Assembly (NCBI RefSeq): GCF_001693515.2
Contig: NZ_CP042968.1
Coordinates: 2,852,001-2,916,000, forward strand
DNA length: 64,000 nucleotides
DNA from: Bradyrhizobium paxllaeri
Lineage (GTDB): Bacteria; Pseudomonadota; Alphaproteobacteria; Rhizobiales; Xanthobacteraceae
Reading direction: 5' to 3'
Shown: one piece after another, positions 1-8,871 of the stretch
How the letters are laid out: the number at the start of each line of letters is the position of its first letter
Position numbering within the stretch: position 1 is the first letter of the stretch
Program-made: the position numbers and the translations under genes
The notes under the pieces: model-generated
Databases searched by the model: none
Seen by the model: the letters and a program-made list of their open reading frames with translations, nothing else
What the model was told of the DNA's origin: nothing

Positions 1-2002
1 TCAGGATATTTTCGCCCCGCGCGAAAACCTTCCAGACGGGATCGATCCTGTATTCGGTATAGAGATCGACCCGGGTATAGGGATCGAGCAGGTTGGTTTC
101 GTTGGCGCCGCTGTAGCGTTTGGAGACCGTGAGCACGCGCGGCTCAATGAGCCATTTGTCCGTGGGCGTAATGGCCAGTGCAAACCGGGCCACGTCGGAT
201 GGACGGCGTTGCAATGTGAGATTGGTCCTGAGATCGACGGCACGCAGATGGGTGTAGGCGGTCTTCAGCTTCAGATATCCGGGCAGGATAACGAGATCCG
301 ACCCGAATTCGATGCCGGAGGTCTCGGCGCGGGTGACGTTGACATAGTGCCCAAGGGGATTGGCGGCATCGATCGAAAATTCGATCAGGTTGGAAAATTT
401 GTTGGCGAACGCTGTGACCGACAGTGTCAGTCTGCCGTTGAACAGGGTTTGGTCTATTCCGGCGTCATATCCGAAGCTCTGCTCGGGGCTGAGTGAACTG
501 TTGCCGTAAATTGGCGCGTAGAGCTGATACAGGGTGGGGGCTTTGGCGCCGGTGCCGGCGCTGGCACGAAGCTTGGTGCCGGTTTCGGCAATCGTGTAGG
601 CCGCGGTCGCGCGCCAGGTCTCGAAACGGGCGACGTCGATGACGTCGTCGACCCGTCCGCCAAGGCTGATGTTCAGCCGCTCGCCGATCGGCAATTGCCA
701 CAGCGCAAACACCGAATGGGTATCTTGCGTTTCCTTGAGCTGCGGCGTCTGCGGCCCTGGAATCGGAAGCAGCTTGGTAGCATAGGTGTTTGCGGTTTCG
801 TGTTGTGTTCTGGGGCCAAAAATAAGCGATCCCAGCGGCCCCATTTTCAAATTGCCCTGGTATTCGGCGCCCACGCTGTTGCCGATGTAATCGGAAATGG
901 TCGATGTCGTGTTCTGCGGCAGTTTGTTGATCTTGTAGCTCACCTCGTTGAAGGAGCGGTCGATGTGGGTCTCGAACACGTTGAAGCTATGGGTCAGGAT
1001 TCCGTCGAGCGTATCGAACGAGGCGCGTCCCCAGACCTGCTGGAGCAGACGAGTGGCACTCGAAGGCGTATCCGGAAATGCGCCGGTCGCCGCGTCATAG
1101 GCCGATCGCGTGAACGAGGAGAGAATTCCGGATTCCAGCCGCACACCTTCTCCGGCATCATAGCCGATGCGCGCTGAACCGCCGACGCGATCGAATCCGT
1201 CGCGCTCGAGCGGGCCATACTTGGCTTCGAGTGAGGGGATGCGATAACCAAAACGCGAGAAGCCGTTGCTGTGTTGTCCGCCTCCGGCAACAGCGTATGA
1301 CCACGGACCGGCGGAGCCGGTCACCGATCCGCTGCTGGCGGCGGTGCCATAGCTTCCGCCCTCGGTGCGGACGTTGAATTGGGCGGGGCCGCCGCCTTTC
1401 CTGGTGATGATGTTGACGACACCGCCGATCGCGTCCGAGCCGTAGAGCGCGCTTTGCGGCCCCTTCAACACCTCGATTCGCTCGATCGAGCTCGGCGTCA
1501 GCATCGCGAAGTCGAAATCGCCGCTGGCCGCGGTTGGATCGTTGACCCGAATGCCATCTATCATCACCAGAGTCTGACCGGTGTTGGCGCCGCGCATCCG
1601 GATGTTCGTCGTCGCGCCGGGGCCGCCGCTTTCGGTGATGTCGAGGCCCGGAACAGTTCGCAAGGCGTCGACCAGGGACCCCGGATTGGCAGTTGCGATC
1701 GTCTCCTTGTTGACGACGCTAACGGCGCTTCCTGTGCGGCTGAGCGGCTCCGGCGTTCGGTCTGGCGTGATCACCAATTCGGACGGCTGCGGGGGCGCGG
1801 AATCGGGCCTTGCCGGCACCGCCTGTCTCGTGCGCGCGGCATTGTCCGTTCGGCGAGCGGGCCTGGTCGGCCTGGCCGACGGCTTGGGTTCGACAACGAC
1901 CTCTGGAAGTTTCTGCGGACCCGACTGGGCGATCGCCTCTACGGGAAGGCCAAACAGGCCAAATAACGCCGCGAAGCCCGCGGCAAACCTAGAAAACCAC
2001 AT
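1..2002 (-). CDS. BtuB-like TonB-dependent vitamin B12 receptor (3' end outside window)
   Basis: Outer-membrane receptor, probably importing cobalamin or another corrinoid by TonB-driven transport. The frame opens with ATG at 2002 behind a strong ribosome site (GGAAAGGTGG) and stays open for 667 codons to the window edge. It has an N-terminal signal sequence, a proline-rich linker, a plug domain (SVVNKETI, LVDALRTVPGLDI, IRMRGANTGQTLVMIDG, IERIEVLKGPQSALYGSDAIGGVVNI) and a long beta-barrel. The wording of the plug is close to BtuB. Its length already equals or exceeds the family's usual size, so only a few C-terminal residues should be missing. A cobalamin riboswitch sits directly upstream and supports the substrate call. 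What else it could be: another metal-complex receptor, but the riboswitch makes that less likely. Confidence 0.88.
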   Translation of the reverse strand, partial: MWFSRFAAGFAALFGLFGLPVEAIAQSGPQKLPEVVVEPKPSARPTRPARRTDNAARTRQAVPARPDSAPPQPSELVITPDRTPEPLSRTGSAVSVVNKETIATANPGSLVDALRTVPGLDITESGGPGATTNIRMRGANTGQTLVMIDGIRVNDPTAASGDFDFAMLTPSSIERIEVLKGPQSALYGSDAIGGVVNIITRKGGGPAQFNVRTEGGSYGTAASSGSVTGSAGPWSYAVAGGGQHSNGFSRFGYRIPSLEAKYGPLERDGFDRVGGSARIGYDAGEGVRLESGILSSFTRSAYDAATGAFPDTPSSATRLLQQVWGRASFDTLDGILTHSFNVFETHIDRSFNEVSYKINKLPQNTTSTISDYIGNSVGAEYQGNLKMGPLGSLIFGPRTQHETANTYATKLLPIPGPQTPQLKETQDTHSVFALWQLPIGERLNISLGGRVDDVIDVARFETWRATAAYTIAETGTKLRASAGTGAKAPTLYQLYAPIYGNSSLSPEQSFGYDAGIDQTLFNGRLTLSVTAFANKFSNLIEFSIDAANPLGHYVNVTRAETSGIEFGSDLVILPGYLKLKTAYTHLRAVDLRTNLTLQRRPSDVARFALAITPTDKWLIEPRVLTVSKRYSGANETNLLDPYTRVDLYTEYRIDPVWKVFARGENIL

Positions 2003-2047
2003 GACCACCTTTCCTTCGACCCACCGTCGAACGAGTTGAGCTTGGTC

Positions 2048-2220
2048 ATCGGCCGGTCTCCTGGCTCGCGGTCGTCTCCCGGTCCGCCTTCCCGAACCAA
2101 TGCAGGTTCAGTGGCATGTTGGACCGAGAATGGCCGCTTACAGTTGCGGGGGCAGCTGCGGCATTGGGGGCGTTTCCCCGCACCGCATTCCCGTTTCACC
2201 TTCTACGCGAAGGCACCGAT
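2048..2220 (-). promoter_or_regulatory. Cobalamin riboswitch upstream of the BtuB-like receptor
   Basis: Read on the minus strand, the segment carries the full AdoCbl riboswitch signature in order: a closing-stem half ATCGG, then CCCCGCAACTGTAAGCGG, the B12 box GCCACTG, GGGAAGGC, then GCGAGCCAGGAGACC, and the returning stem half CCGAT. It ends about 45 bases before the receptor start. When cobalamin is abundant it is expected to lower expression of the receptor gene. Confidence 0.95.
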
Positions 2221-2271
2221 GACAGATGGAACGAAGCACAGGGCGATATCCGACGCAAGTATTGGCGTCGC

Positions 2272-3009
2272 TTACGACAAGGCTCCGGATGATCGTGCGG
2301 AGAACCTCTGAAAAAAAACACCGGTGAGGCAACCAAGCAACGCCCAGAACAGCAGGCTCGTCATGGTCACGGCAACCACGAACTGGTGCGAGAGTTCATC
2401 GGGAACGTCGCTATGCGCGCCGGGGTGCTGTGGCGCGCCGACGAGGTGCGGCAGGACGACCAGGCCAAATCCCAGTACGGTGGCCCAGGCGGCGCGATGC
2501 AGGAAAATGAGACCCATGCCGGCTGCGGTTGCCAGCGCGGTCATGGTCCACCAAAGCTGACGTGCGCCGAGCGCGGCGACCGGTGCGCCCGGGAGTTCGG
2601 GCGGCAATCCAAGCCCCGGCGCGGCGGTGAAGACCACAAAGCCGCTCAGGCCCCACAGCAATGCTTCGTGCCGGTCTACGCCGCCGCGCAAAGCATAGAA
2701 GCCCGCCAGTAGAAGCGAAAATCCAATTGCCGTGAGAATATTGGCGGCAGCGGTCAGGCTGTTGCGCTGCAATCCTTCCGCTGGTTTCCAGGCGGTCGGC
2801 TCATGTTCGTGAGAAGCGTGGTCGTGGGGCGCGTGCCCCTTGGCCGATTCGTCCGTCGGCTTGGCACCGGCTTCCGGCGCCTGGTGTTCGTAGGTTTCGG
2901 CTTTGAGGATCAGCGGGACGGTGCTGAAGTATTGCAGGACCGTGACCGCGGCACCGCCGATCAGTCCGCTCAAGACCGCGGAAAAGACAATCGAACGAAA
3001 AACCGACAT
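2272..3009 (-). CDS. cbtA: CbtA-type cobalt transporter membrane subunit
   Basis: 245-aa inner-membrane protein with the layout of CbtA. It has an N-terminal transmembrane helix (residues about 5-27), a periplasmic loop rich in His, Asp and Glu (HAPHDHASHEHE, about 60-72) that could bind metal, and four or more further hydrophobic segments. The motifs GLPPELPG and PHLVGAPQHP are typical of the family. It follows cbtB by six bases, as in other cbtBA pairs, which are usually controlled by B12 riboswitches and predicted to bring in cobalt for cobalamin synthesis. Its stop lies about 50 bases before the next riboswitch. Confidence 0.9.
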   Translation of the reverse strand: MSVFRSIVFSAVLSGLIGGAAVTVLQYFSTVPLILKAETYEHQAPEAGAKPTDESAKGHAPHDHASHEHEPTAWKPAEGLQRNSLTAAANILTAIGFSLLLAGFYALRGGVDRHEALLWGLSGFVVFTAAPGLGLPPELPGAPVAALGARQLWWTMTALATAAGMGLIFLHRAAWATVLGFGLVVLPHLVGAPQHPGAHSDVPDELSHQFVVAVTMTSLLFWALLGCLTGVFFQRFSARSSGALS

Positions 3010-3015
3010 CGCAGA

Positions 3016-3201
3016 TCAGTGGCAGGGAAACGCATTCGAATGACGGACGTCATGCGCGGCGTTGTGGACGGCATCGATATGGGAAAAACCGACGAAGCCG
3101 ACGATGAAGAGACCGAGAGCCATGGCAAGAGCAGCCTGGTAGACCACGCTCAGGTCATGACTGGGGATCGGCAAGCTGGCGGCGGTACGAGTCTGTTGCA
3201 T
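3016..3201 (-). CDS. cbtB: CbtB-type small cobalt transporter subunit
   Basis: 61-aa protein with one central transmembrane helix (about 22-40) and a histidine-containing C-terminus (HNAAHDVRHSNAFPCH). This is the hallmark of CbtB, the small partner of CbtA. It starts with ATG at 3201 after a GGGAGAACC region and is followed at once by cbtA. The role in cobalt uptake is inferred from family and context. Confidence 0.88.
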   Translation of the reverse strand: MQQTRTAASLPIPSHDLSVVYQAALAMALGLFIVGFVGFSHIDAVHNAAHDVRHSNAFPCH

Positions 3202-3257
3202 GTCGGTTCTCCCAGGTAATAGGCGTTTCTAGCTGAAGCGAATGTCTTCCGCGACCC

Positions 3258-3533
3258 CTAATTGCCCATTTGTTCGATGATGTCGCGGCTGGTCAGGTGA
3301 AAATTGGCCTCGTGCGCAATTGCACTTCGCGCAATTTTGGCTCTCGCCGCGGCACGGAAGGCACGTTCCTGGTCGCGAAAGAAGGCCAGACAATCGTCAG
3401 GCTCCGGAAAAAACTGCAGCAGCGTTCGAAAGGCGAGCCGATGCACCATGCAGAAGCCGCGATGGTTGTCCGGCTCGAACGCCAAAGCGTCGATATCATC
3501 TCGCCAGCAAACTGCATTGTCGCTTTGATGCAA
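3258..3533 (-). CDS. Small conserved hypothetical protein of the cobalamin-uptake operon
   Basis: About 91 aa, no family recognised. The sequence reads like a real soluble protein (FEPDNHRGFCMVHRLAFRTL, then DCLAFFRDQERAFRAAAR). It has no transmembrane segment or signal peptide. It lies 40 bases after the PepSY gene and 57 bases before cbtB on the same strand, so it is probably co-transcribed under the upstream riboswitch. The start is uncertain. The TTG at 3533 is the first start-like codon in this frame, but the frame stays open upstream towards the PepSY stop. Confidence 0.6.
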   Translation of the reverse strand: MHQSDNAVCWRDDIDALAFEPDNHRGFCMVHRLAFRTLLQFFPEPDDCLAFFRDQERAFRAAARAKIARSAIAHEANFHLTSRDIIEQMGN

Positions 3534-3573
3534 ACGGTAACTCCGGAGTTTCGCCCAGCGGAGCGGGGTAACT

Positions 3574-5019
3574 TCAAGCGCGCAGATAGCGCCAACCGAT
3601 AACGACGCCGCTCACCGAGACGATAGTGCCGAGGATCGACAGCAGCCACACTACAATGTCCCAAGCCGGGTGAAACGTCAGCAACAGTTGAAAATCGAAG
3701 CTGTGCAGTGCGTTGAACAGCCAGCGATATGTGCGCCGGTTGCTGTCCACGCGGCCGATAATATCGCCGGTGACCGGGCTGATGTGAAACCATGTCCTTG
3801 CGTCATCATCAAACACCGCACGCAACACCGGCAATTCGCGGTGGTTATGATGTGAATACCAATAAGCGTCGTATTCCTTCAGGATCAATCGCTCCGAGAT
3901 GCGGGCGTGCGGCAGCAGTTTTTCTGCGGCAGCCCAGAGGCGATCCTGCGGAAGTCTTGCAAGTTCGCCCGACGTCACGTCCAGTGGCGTCTGCGTGCCA
4001 TCACGCGATGCGACGATCATCATTGGACTGCCATCGAGCCAGACGAAGCGCGCTTCAACCGTGTGGAGCCGCGGCGTTGGCAGCTTCGCCGCAATGGTCG
4101 GTGCATCATGGCCGGCATAGCGTTGCAGCATCTCGCGCGCCGTGTTGCGCCCGGCAAAATATTCGCCGGGATTAAGCGAAAGCCAGCCGGAGAACATCCA
4201 GGTCAGCATGAAGATGCCGGCAATCAGGCCGGTGATGTGGTGCCATGCCATCCAGCCGCGATATGGCGTGATCCTGTCGCTCGAATACCGTTGCTTCAAG
4301 CGCACGCGCAGGATGCCGATCCAGATGCCGGTGACGCCGACGATCAGGCAGATGCCGGAGATCCACAGCACCACCAGCCGCCACAGCGACCCGTCCTTGC
4401 GCAGCACGGTCGGATAGATCCAGTGCGGGATCGAACCGAGCCAGTTCCAGACGCGTTCGGTGCGGCTGGTGTCGAGCGCGATCTCGCCGGACCGCGAGGA
4501 GACATAGAGCTTGGTGCCGGCATCGTCGCCGAGCGCAATCAGATAAAGCGGTCGCAGCGGATCGTAACGGGCCGTCACGCTCCATTGGTCGCGATCGACG
4601 ATCTCTTCCAGCAGCGGTGTTTTGCTCGCGGGGTGATATTGCGCGACCGCCAGCGCCTGTCCCTCGGAGACGCTGGTGATGGCGCGGCCATCGACTGCAG
4701 AGATCACTTGCCGTGTGCCGTCCCAGGCAGTCATTCGATATACGGGCTCGTCGGCCAGCATCGAAAGCCGGAGATCGCGCGGATAGCGGGTGGCGCCAGC
4801 CTTCTTCATGGCCTCGTCCGGCGACAGCGCCACCTTCTTCCATTGGATATCAGGAAGCGCTGCCAGCCTTTCCTTGTCGGAAAGGCCGGGAAACGCGACA
4901 TACATCATCACCACGCCGGAAATGAACCACATGGCGAAGAACAGGCAGGTGACGATGCCGACCCAGCGGTGGCCGATATAGAGCCACCGCCGGAGTGTGC
5001 GTTTCAGGGTGCGTGACAC
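3574..5019 (-). CDS. PepSY-associated transmembrane protein (possible metal-chelate reductase)
   Basis: About 481 aa, inner membrane. It has a first helix at about residues 18-40 (IVTCLFFAMWFISGVVMMYV), a long periplasmic PepSY-like region, paired central helices with histidines between them (WHHITGLIAGIFMLTWMFSGW), a second periplasmic PepSY region and a C-terminal helix (FHPAWDIVVWLLSILGTIVSVSGVVIGW). Such proteins often sit beside TonB-dependent receptors and are suspected of reducing the metal or the chelate. I choose the GTG at 5019, four bases after the receptor stop. The longer frame from 5076 would overlap the receptor by 55 bases. Transcribed with the receptor ahead and the Cbt genes behind, so a role in corrinoid or cobalt use is more likely than iron here. 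Confidence 0.82.
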   Translation of the reverse strand: MSRTLKRTLRRWLYIGHRWVGIVTCLFFAMWFISGVVMMYVAFPGLSDKERLAALPDIQWKKVALSPDEAMKKAGATRYPRDLRLSMLADEPVYRMTAWDGTRQVISAVDGRAITSVSEGQALAVAQYHPASKTPLLEEIVDRDQWSVTARYDPLRPLYLIALGDDAGTKLYVSSRSGEIALDTSRTERVWNWLGSIPHWIYPTVLRKDGSLWRLVVLWISGICLIVGVTGIWIGILRVRLKQRYSSDRITPYRGWMAWHHITGLIAGIFMLTWMFSGWLSLNPGEYFAGRNTAREMLQRYAGHDAPTIAAKLPTPRLHTVEARFVWLDGSPMMIVASRDGTQTPLDVTSGELARLPQDRLWAAAEKLLPHARISERLILKEYDAYWYSHHNHRELPVLRAVFDDDARTWFHISPVTGDIIGRVDSNRRTYRWLFNALHSFDFQLLLTFHPAWDIVVWLLSILGTIVSVSGVVIGWRYLRA

Positions 5020-5021
5020 GC

Positions 5022-7295
5022 TCAGAACTTCACGTTGACGGCGAGCTGGGCCGTGCGGGGCATTCCGAGCAGCCATTGCGTGGTGCCGCCCGACGTCGTG
5101 TAGACCTCATCGAAAAGGTTGTAGACGCGGAACGACACGGTGGTGTTGAGATCCGGCTTCCACTGCACACCGGCGTTGACGATGTTGTAGGCCGGGCGCG
5201 TCATCGTGTTCGCATTGTCTGCAAAGGTCTTGCCGACGATCTGCACGCCGGCATAGGCCGACCAGTTCGGTGCAAAGGCCCAGGTCGCCCAGATATTGGA
5301 AACGTTCTGCGGCACATTGACCGGCACGTTGCCGGCATAGTTCACGGCTAGGCCGCCGACCGACTGCACGAAGTCGTCATACCTCGCGCGCAGGAAGGCC
5401 GTGTTGGCATCGATTCGCCAGCCATGGTCGAGCGCGAAGCCGACCGATGCTTCGACACCGCGCGACGATTGCTGGCCGACCTGGACGGTCACCGTTGGGT
5501 TGTTGGGATCGCGCGCGAGCAAATTGTTCTTCACGATCTCATAGCCGGCCAGAGTCCATTCGCCCCGGCCGCCCCAGAACGATTGCTTGACGCCGACCTC
5601 GATCTGCTTGCCGGTGGCCAGGTTGAAATTCCTGTTTGCGGCGGACAGCGAGATGATCCCTCCGACCGGATCGACCGCGGTGGAATATTGGCCATAAAAA
5701 GCGAGATCCTTGACGGGCGTATAGACCGCACCCGCGCGCCAGGTCGTCGAGGAGAACGACTTTTCGAAGCTGTTGGCAGGTACGACATAGTCGATGCGCG
5801 TGACTGTCGGCTCATCCTGGCGGATGCCGGCAATCAGGGATAGTTGTTCGGTGACCGACAGCCTGTTCTCGGCAAACAGCGCATACTGGTTGGTCACGCT
5901 GCCAAAGCCGGGAACCGTGGGGTTCGGGCTGTTGAATACGCCTGGAACGAAGTTGTGCGGGTTGACGGATGACGCGCCGCCATAAGGCGAATTGTTGGTA
6001 TGGGTAAAATTGATGCTGTTGACGTCAAAGCCTGCAAGGAACTCATTGACCATGCCAAGGACATGTCCGCGGAATTTCGCATCCATGCGATTGCCGACCT
6101 GCTGCTGATCGTGAAAAATCTCGATGTAACTGCTTCGATTGATCAGGCCGGTGGCGGGATTGTAGGCGTAACTTTCGACGTCCTTCCAGTGTCGCTTGGA
6201 GTTCAGATAGTAGAGTGTGTTCTGGATCGAGATGCCATCAGCGACCTGCCATTCGGTCTTCACCTGGTTCCAGCTATCCTGGTAGCGGATGTGGCTGTCG
6301 CTGACGTTGTAATTCTTGAAACGTAGCTGCTCATCGAGCTTGCCGTTGATCAGGGGCGTGCTGAAGTAACGCGACGGATTGCGATCACCATAGTCGGTAG
6401 ACAGCGTCCAGGTGACGTCTTCGTTCTGCTTGATCTGGACCACGGCGTGAAGTGCGACATTCGAGGTGTTGTCACGATCGACCCAGCCGTCCGACATGTT
6501 GCCGGAGGCGGTGATCCGATAGGCGACGTCCTTGCTGACCGGACCGCCGCTATCCACGGCAATTCGCCGCGTCAGGTTGCTGTCCAGCGAGACCTCGGCC
6601 TGGTTGCGAGGGACCCACAATGGCAGTTTCGAAACCACATTGATGGCGCCGCCGACCGCGCCTGCGCCATACATCACCGACGCAGGGCCGCGCAGCACCT
6701 CGATGCGTTCGGTCGACCAGGTGTCGAACGGAAACGTCACCGTGCCGGCGCCGATATAAAGCTGGGTGCCGTCATACAGCGTCATCACAGACCCGAGGCC
6801 GGTGAAGCCGCGGGTATTGAACGAGACGCCGCCATTGCCGGGCGCCGGGCTCGCGGTGAAACCGGTGGCGTTTTGCGTCACCGCGTCGAGGATATTCTGC
6901 TGGCCGCGCTCGGCGATGGTTTCGGACGAGATCACCTCCACGCTGGCTGGTGTCTGCAGCCGCGTCAGGCCGAGCCGGCTGCCAGCCGTGCTGGTGCCGG
7001 TGAGGTTGAGCGTCGGTGCGGCGAAGGCCGGACCTGTCGGTGTGGCGACCGGTGTACCGGTGTTGGCGGCCACGCTGCGTTGCTGGCGAAGACGCGCGGC
7101 GTGGTTGGCATTGCCGCGTCGGACGCTGCGGGCATTCGGCGGCGTTGCCGAGGGCTGCACGACCACGGGGTCGAGCGTTTGGGTCGGCCTTCCGGATTGG
7201 GCCCAGCCATCGGCGGGAAAAAGCAGGCAGGAGAATGTAATCGAACCGAGAAGCGCGCGGCGGTGCCGCGGCGCGAAGATAGCATGGGAATTCAT
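5022..7295 (-). CDS. TonB-dependent receptor under cobalamin riboswitch control
   Basis: 757-aa outer-membrane receptor. It has a signal peptide (residues about 1-32, cleavage near GWAQS), a disordered Arg/Asn-rich linker, a plug (SVEVISSETIAERG, ILDAVTQNATGF, FNTRGFTG, IEVLRGPASVMYGAGAVGGAINVVSK) and a 22-strand-type barrel ending in the usual aromatic terminus (NVKF). By sequence it resembles ferric-siderophore receptors. However, a cobalamin riboswitch lies upstream, and the gene is followed by PepSY, cbtB and cbtA genes. I therefore infer a corrinoid or cobalt-chelate substrate. It would be labelled a siderophore receptor by homology alone. Confidence 0.85.
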   Translation of the reverse strand: MNSHAIFAPRHRRALLGSITFSCLLFPADGWAQSGRPTQTLDPVVVQPSATPPNARSVRRGNANHAARLRQQRSVAANTGTPVATPTGPAFAAPTLNLTGTSTAGSRLGLTRLQTPASVEVISSETIAERGQQNILDAVTQNATGFTASPAPGNGGVSFNTRGFTGLGSVMTLYDGTQLYIGAGTVTFPFDTWSTERIEVLRGPASVMYGAGAVGGAINVVSKLPLWVPRNQAEVSLDSNLTRRIAVDSGGPVSKDVAYRITASGNMSDGWVDRDNTSNVALHAVVQIKQNEDVTWTLSTDYGDRNPSRYFSTPLINGKLDEQLRFKNYNVSDSHIRYQDSWNQVKTEWQVADGISIQNTLYYLNSKRHWKDVESYAYNPATGLINRSSYIEIFHDQQQVGNRMDAKFRGHVLGMVNEFLAGFDVNSINFTHTNNSPYGGASSVNPHNFVPGVFNSPNPTVPGFGSVTNQYALFAENRLSVTEQLSLIAGIRQDEPTVTRIDYVVPANSFEKSFSSTTWRAGAVYTPVKDLAFYGQYSTAVDPVGGIISLSAANRNFNLATGKQIEVGVKQSFWGGRGEWTLAGYEIVKNNLLARDPNNPTVTVQVGQQSSRGVEASVGFALDHGWRIDANTAFLRARYDDFVQSVGGLAVNYAGNVPVNVPQNVSNIWATWAFAPNWSAYAGVQIVGKTFADNANTMTRPAYNIVNAGVQWKPDLNTTVSFRVYNLFDEVYTTSGGTTQWLLGMPRTAQLAVNVKF

Positions 7296-7417
7296 CAGTA
7301 TGGCTCGCGATAACGTGGCACGTCACCGCGAACCAGTTTGGCCGCTGCCTCGAGGAGACGACGGCTCAACACCCACCAGAACACCCCGCCCAATGTGCTC
7401 GCGTGTGACCACGACTA

Positions 7418-7581
7418 ACGGCAGGTCTCCTGGCTCGCGGGTCGTTACCCATCGCCGCCTTCCCAGGCCTGCAGGCCCAGTGGCATTTGGCGAAGGCTCA
7501 CCGCTTACAGTTGCGGGGGCAGCCACGGCGTTGGGGAGACCCCGCACCGTATTCCCTTTTGATCTCCCGAAGGAGAACCGT
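7418..7581 (-). promoter_or_regulatory. Cobalamin riboswitch upstream of the receptor-PepSY-cbtBA operon
   Basis: The minus strand shows CCCCGCAACTGTAAGCGG, the B12 box GCCACTG, GGGAAGGCGG and GCGAGCCAGGAGACC in the canonical order and spacing. They are closed by ACGG and CCGT stem halves. It lies about 120 bases before the receptor ATG at 7295. It should control the whole minus-strand set 7295 to 2272, since gaps between those genes are short. Confidence 0.95.
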
Positions 7582-7676
7582 CGCAATCACCATAATTTCA
7601 TCTGGAAAGGGCTGTCAATCGCGCGCCTCCCCACGGCTGCAAAATCCGCGTGGCGCTTACTCTATAAGAGAGCGGC

Positions 7677-8699
7677 TCAACGCCATCCCAAGGCGGGTGC
7701 GACGTGAGTGAGAATTGCCTCGATGACATGGGCGTTGTACGCGACCCCGAGTTGATTGGGAACGGTCAGGAGGAGGGTATCGGCTTCGGCAATCGCCTCG
7801 TCCGTTTTTAGTTGCTCGATCAGCGCATCCGGCTCGGCAGCGTAACTGCGCCCGAAAATGGCCCGCGTCCTTTCGTCGATGAAACCGACTTGGTCTTCAC
7901 CTTCGCCGCCGCGACCGAAATACGCGCGATCGCGGTCGTTCACGAGCGCGATGATGCTGCGGCTGACCGAGATCCGCGGCTCCCGTGCATGGCCGGCCTC
8001 TTTCCAGGCCGCACGGTAGGCCCGAATCTGAGCGGCCTGCTGGATGTGGAAGGCTTCTCCGGTCTCGTCGCTCTTGAGTGTCGAACTCTGCAAATTCATG
8101 CCGAGCTTTGCCGCCCAAATTGCCGTGGCATTCGAGCCGGCGCCCCACCAGATCCGCTCGCGAAGGCCTTCGGAATGCGGCTCGAGGCGCAGCAGCCCGG
8201 GCGGGTTGGGAAACATGGGCCGGGGATTGGGTTGCGCGAAACCCCGGCCGCGCAAGAGGTCGAGGAAGACTTCTGCGTGGCGCCGCCCCATGTCGGCATC
8301 GCTTTCGCCATCGGTCGGCTGAAAGCCGAAATACCGCCAGCCATCGATCACCTGCTCGGGCGATCCTCTGCTGATGCCGAGCTGCAGACGTTGGCCCGAG
8401 ATGAGATCGGCCGCGCCGGCATCTTCCGCCATGTAGAGCGGGTTCTCATAGCGCATGTCGATCACGGCGGTGCCAATCTCGATTCGGCTGGTCTTCGCGC
8501 CGACCGCAGCCAATAGGGGGAAGGGGGAGGCGAGCTGGCGGGCAAAGTGATGGACGCGAAAATAGGCGCCGTCCGCGCCCAACTGCTCGGCCGCAACGGC
8601 CAGGTCGATCGACTGCAGGAGCGTGTCCGCGGCCGTGCGCGTCTGCGATTGCGGAGAACCGGTCCAATGACCAAAGGAGAGAAATCCGATCTTTTTCAT
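7677..8699 (-). CDS. LLM-class flavin-dependent oxidoreductase (luciferase-like)
   Basis: 340-aa soluble protein of the bacterial luciferase-like monooxygenase superfamily, a TIM barrel using reduced flavin. Visible family marks are the N-terminal strand KKIGFLSFGHW, the YFRVHHF region, IEIGTAVIDMRYENPLYMAEDAG (about 70-92), LQLGISRGSPEQ, and a C-terminal segment TLLLTVPNQLG. The substrate cannot be read from sequence. It is divergent from the M20 amidohydrolase, with 172 bases between the starts. It is downstream of no riboswitch and its link to the siderophore locus is unproven. Confidence 0.85.
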   Translation of the reverse strand: MKKIGFLSFGHWTGSPQSQTRTAADTLLQSIDLAVAAEQLGADGAYFRVHHFARQLASPFPLLAAVGAKTSRIEIGTAVIDMRYENPLYMAEDAGAADLISGQRLQLGISRGSPEQVIDGWRYFGFQPTDGESDADMGRRHAEVFLDLLRGRGFAQPNPRPMFPNPPGLLRLEPHSEGLRERIWWGAGSNATAIWAAKLGMNLQSSTLKSDETGEAFHIQQAAQIRAYRAAWKEAGHAREPRISVSRSIIALVNDRDRAYFGRGGEGEDQVGFIDERTRAIFGRSYAAEPDALIEQLKTDEAIAEADTLLLTVPNQLGVAYNAHVIEAILTHVAPALGWR

Positions 8700-8871
8700 A
8701 CGGGCAGTCCGTCTTCACGAATGGCTTCAACCGCCTTGCAGGAGGCGATCCTTGATCCCCGACGCTGCGCCAGCTCAAGGAAACATCTGAATGTATGTTG
8801 CCTCCCCGATCATGTAATCATCGATGCGCAAGTCTGGTCTGTTTCGCCAAACACAATATCAAGAGCTGTCC

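Noticed and set aside
2036..2332. Small open frames across the first cobalamin riboswitch
   Set aside because: They cover the conserved riboswitch core and have no ribosome site or protein-like composition.
5020..5076. Upstream extension of the PepSY gene
   Set aside because: It would overlap the receptor gene by over 50 bases. The GTG at 5019 gives the usual N-terminus.
7677..8699. LLM flavoprotein as a siderophore biosynthesis enzyme
   Set aside because: It is separated from the operon by a divergent gene and an independent receptor unit, and nothing in the predicted product needs it.
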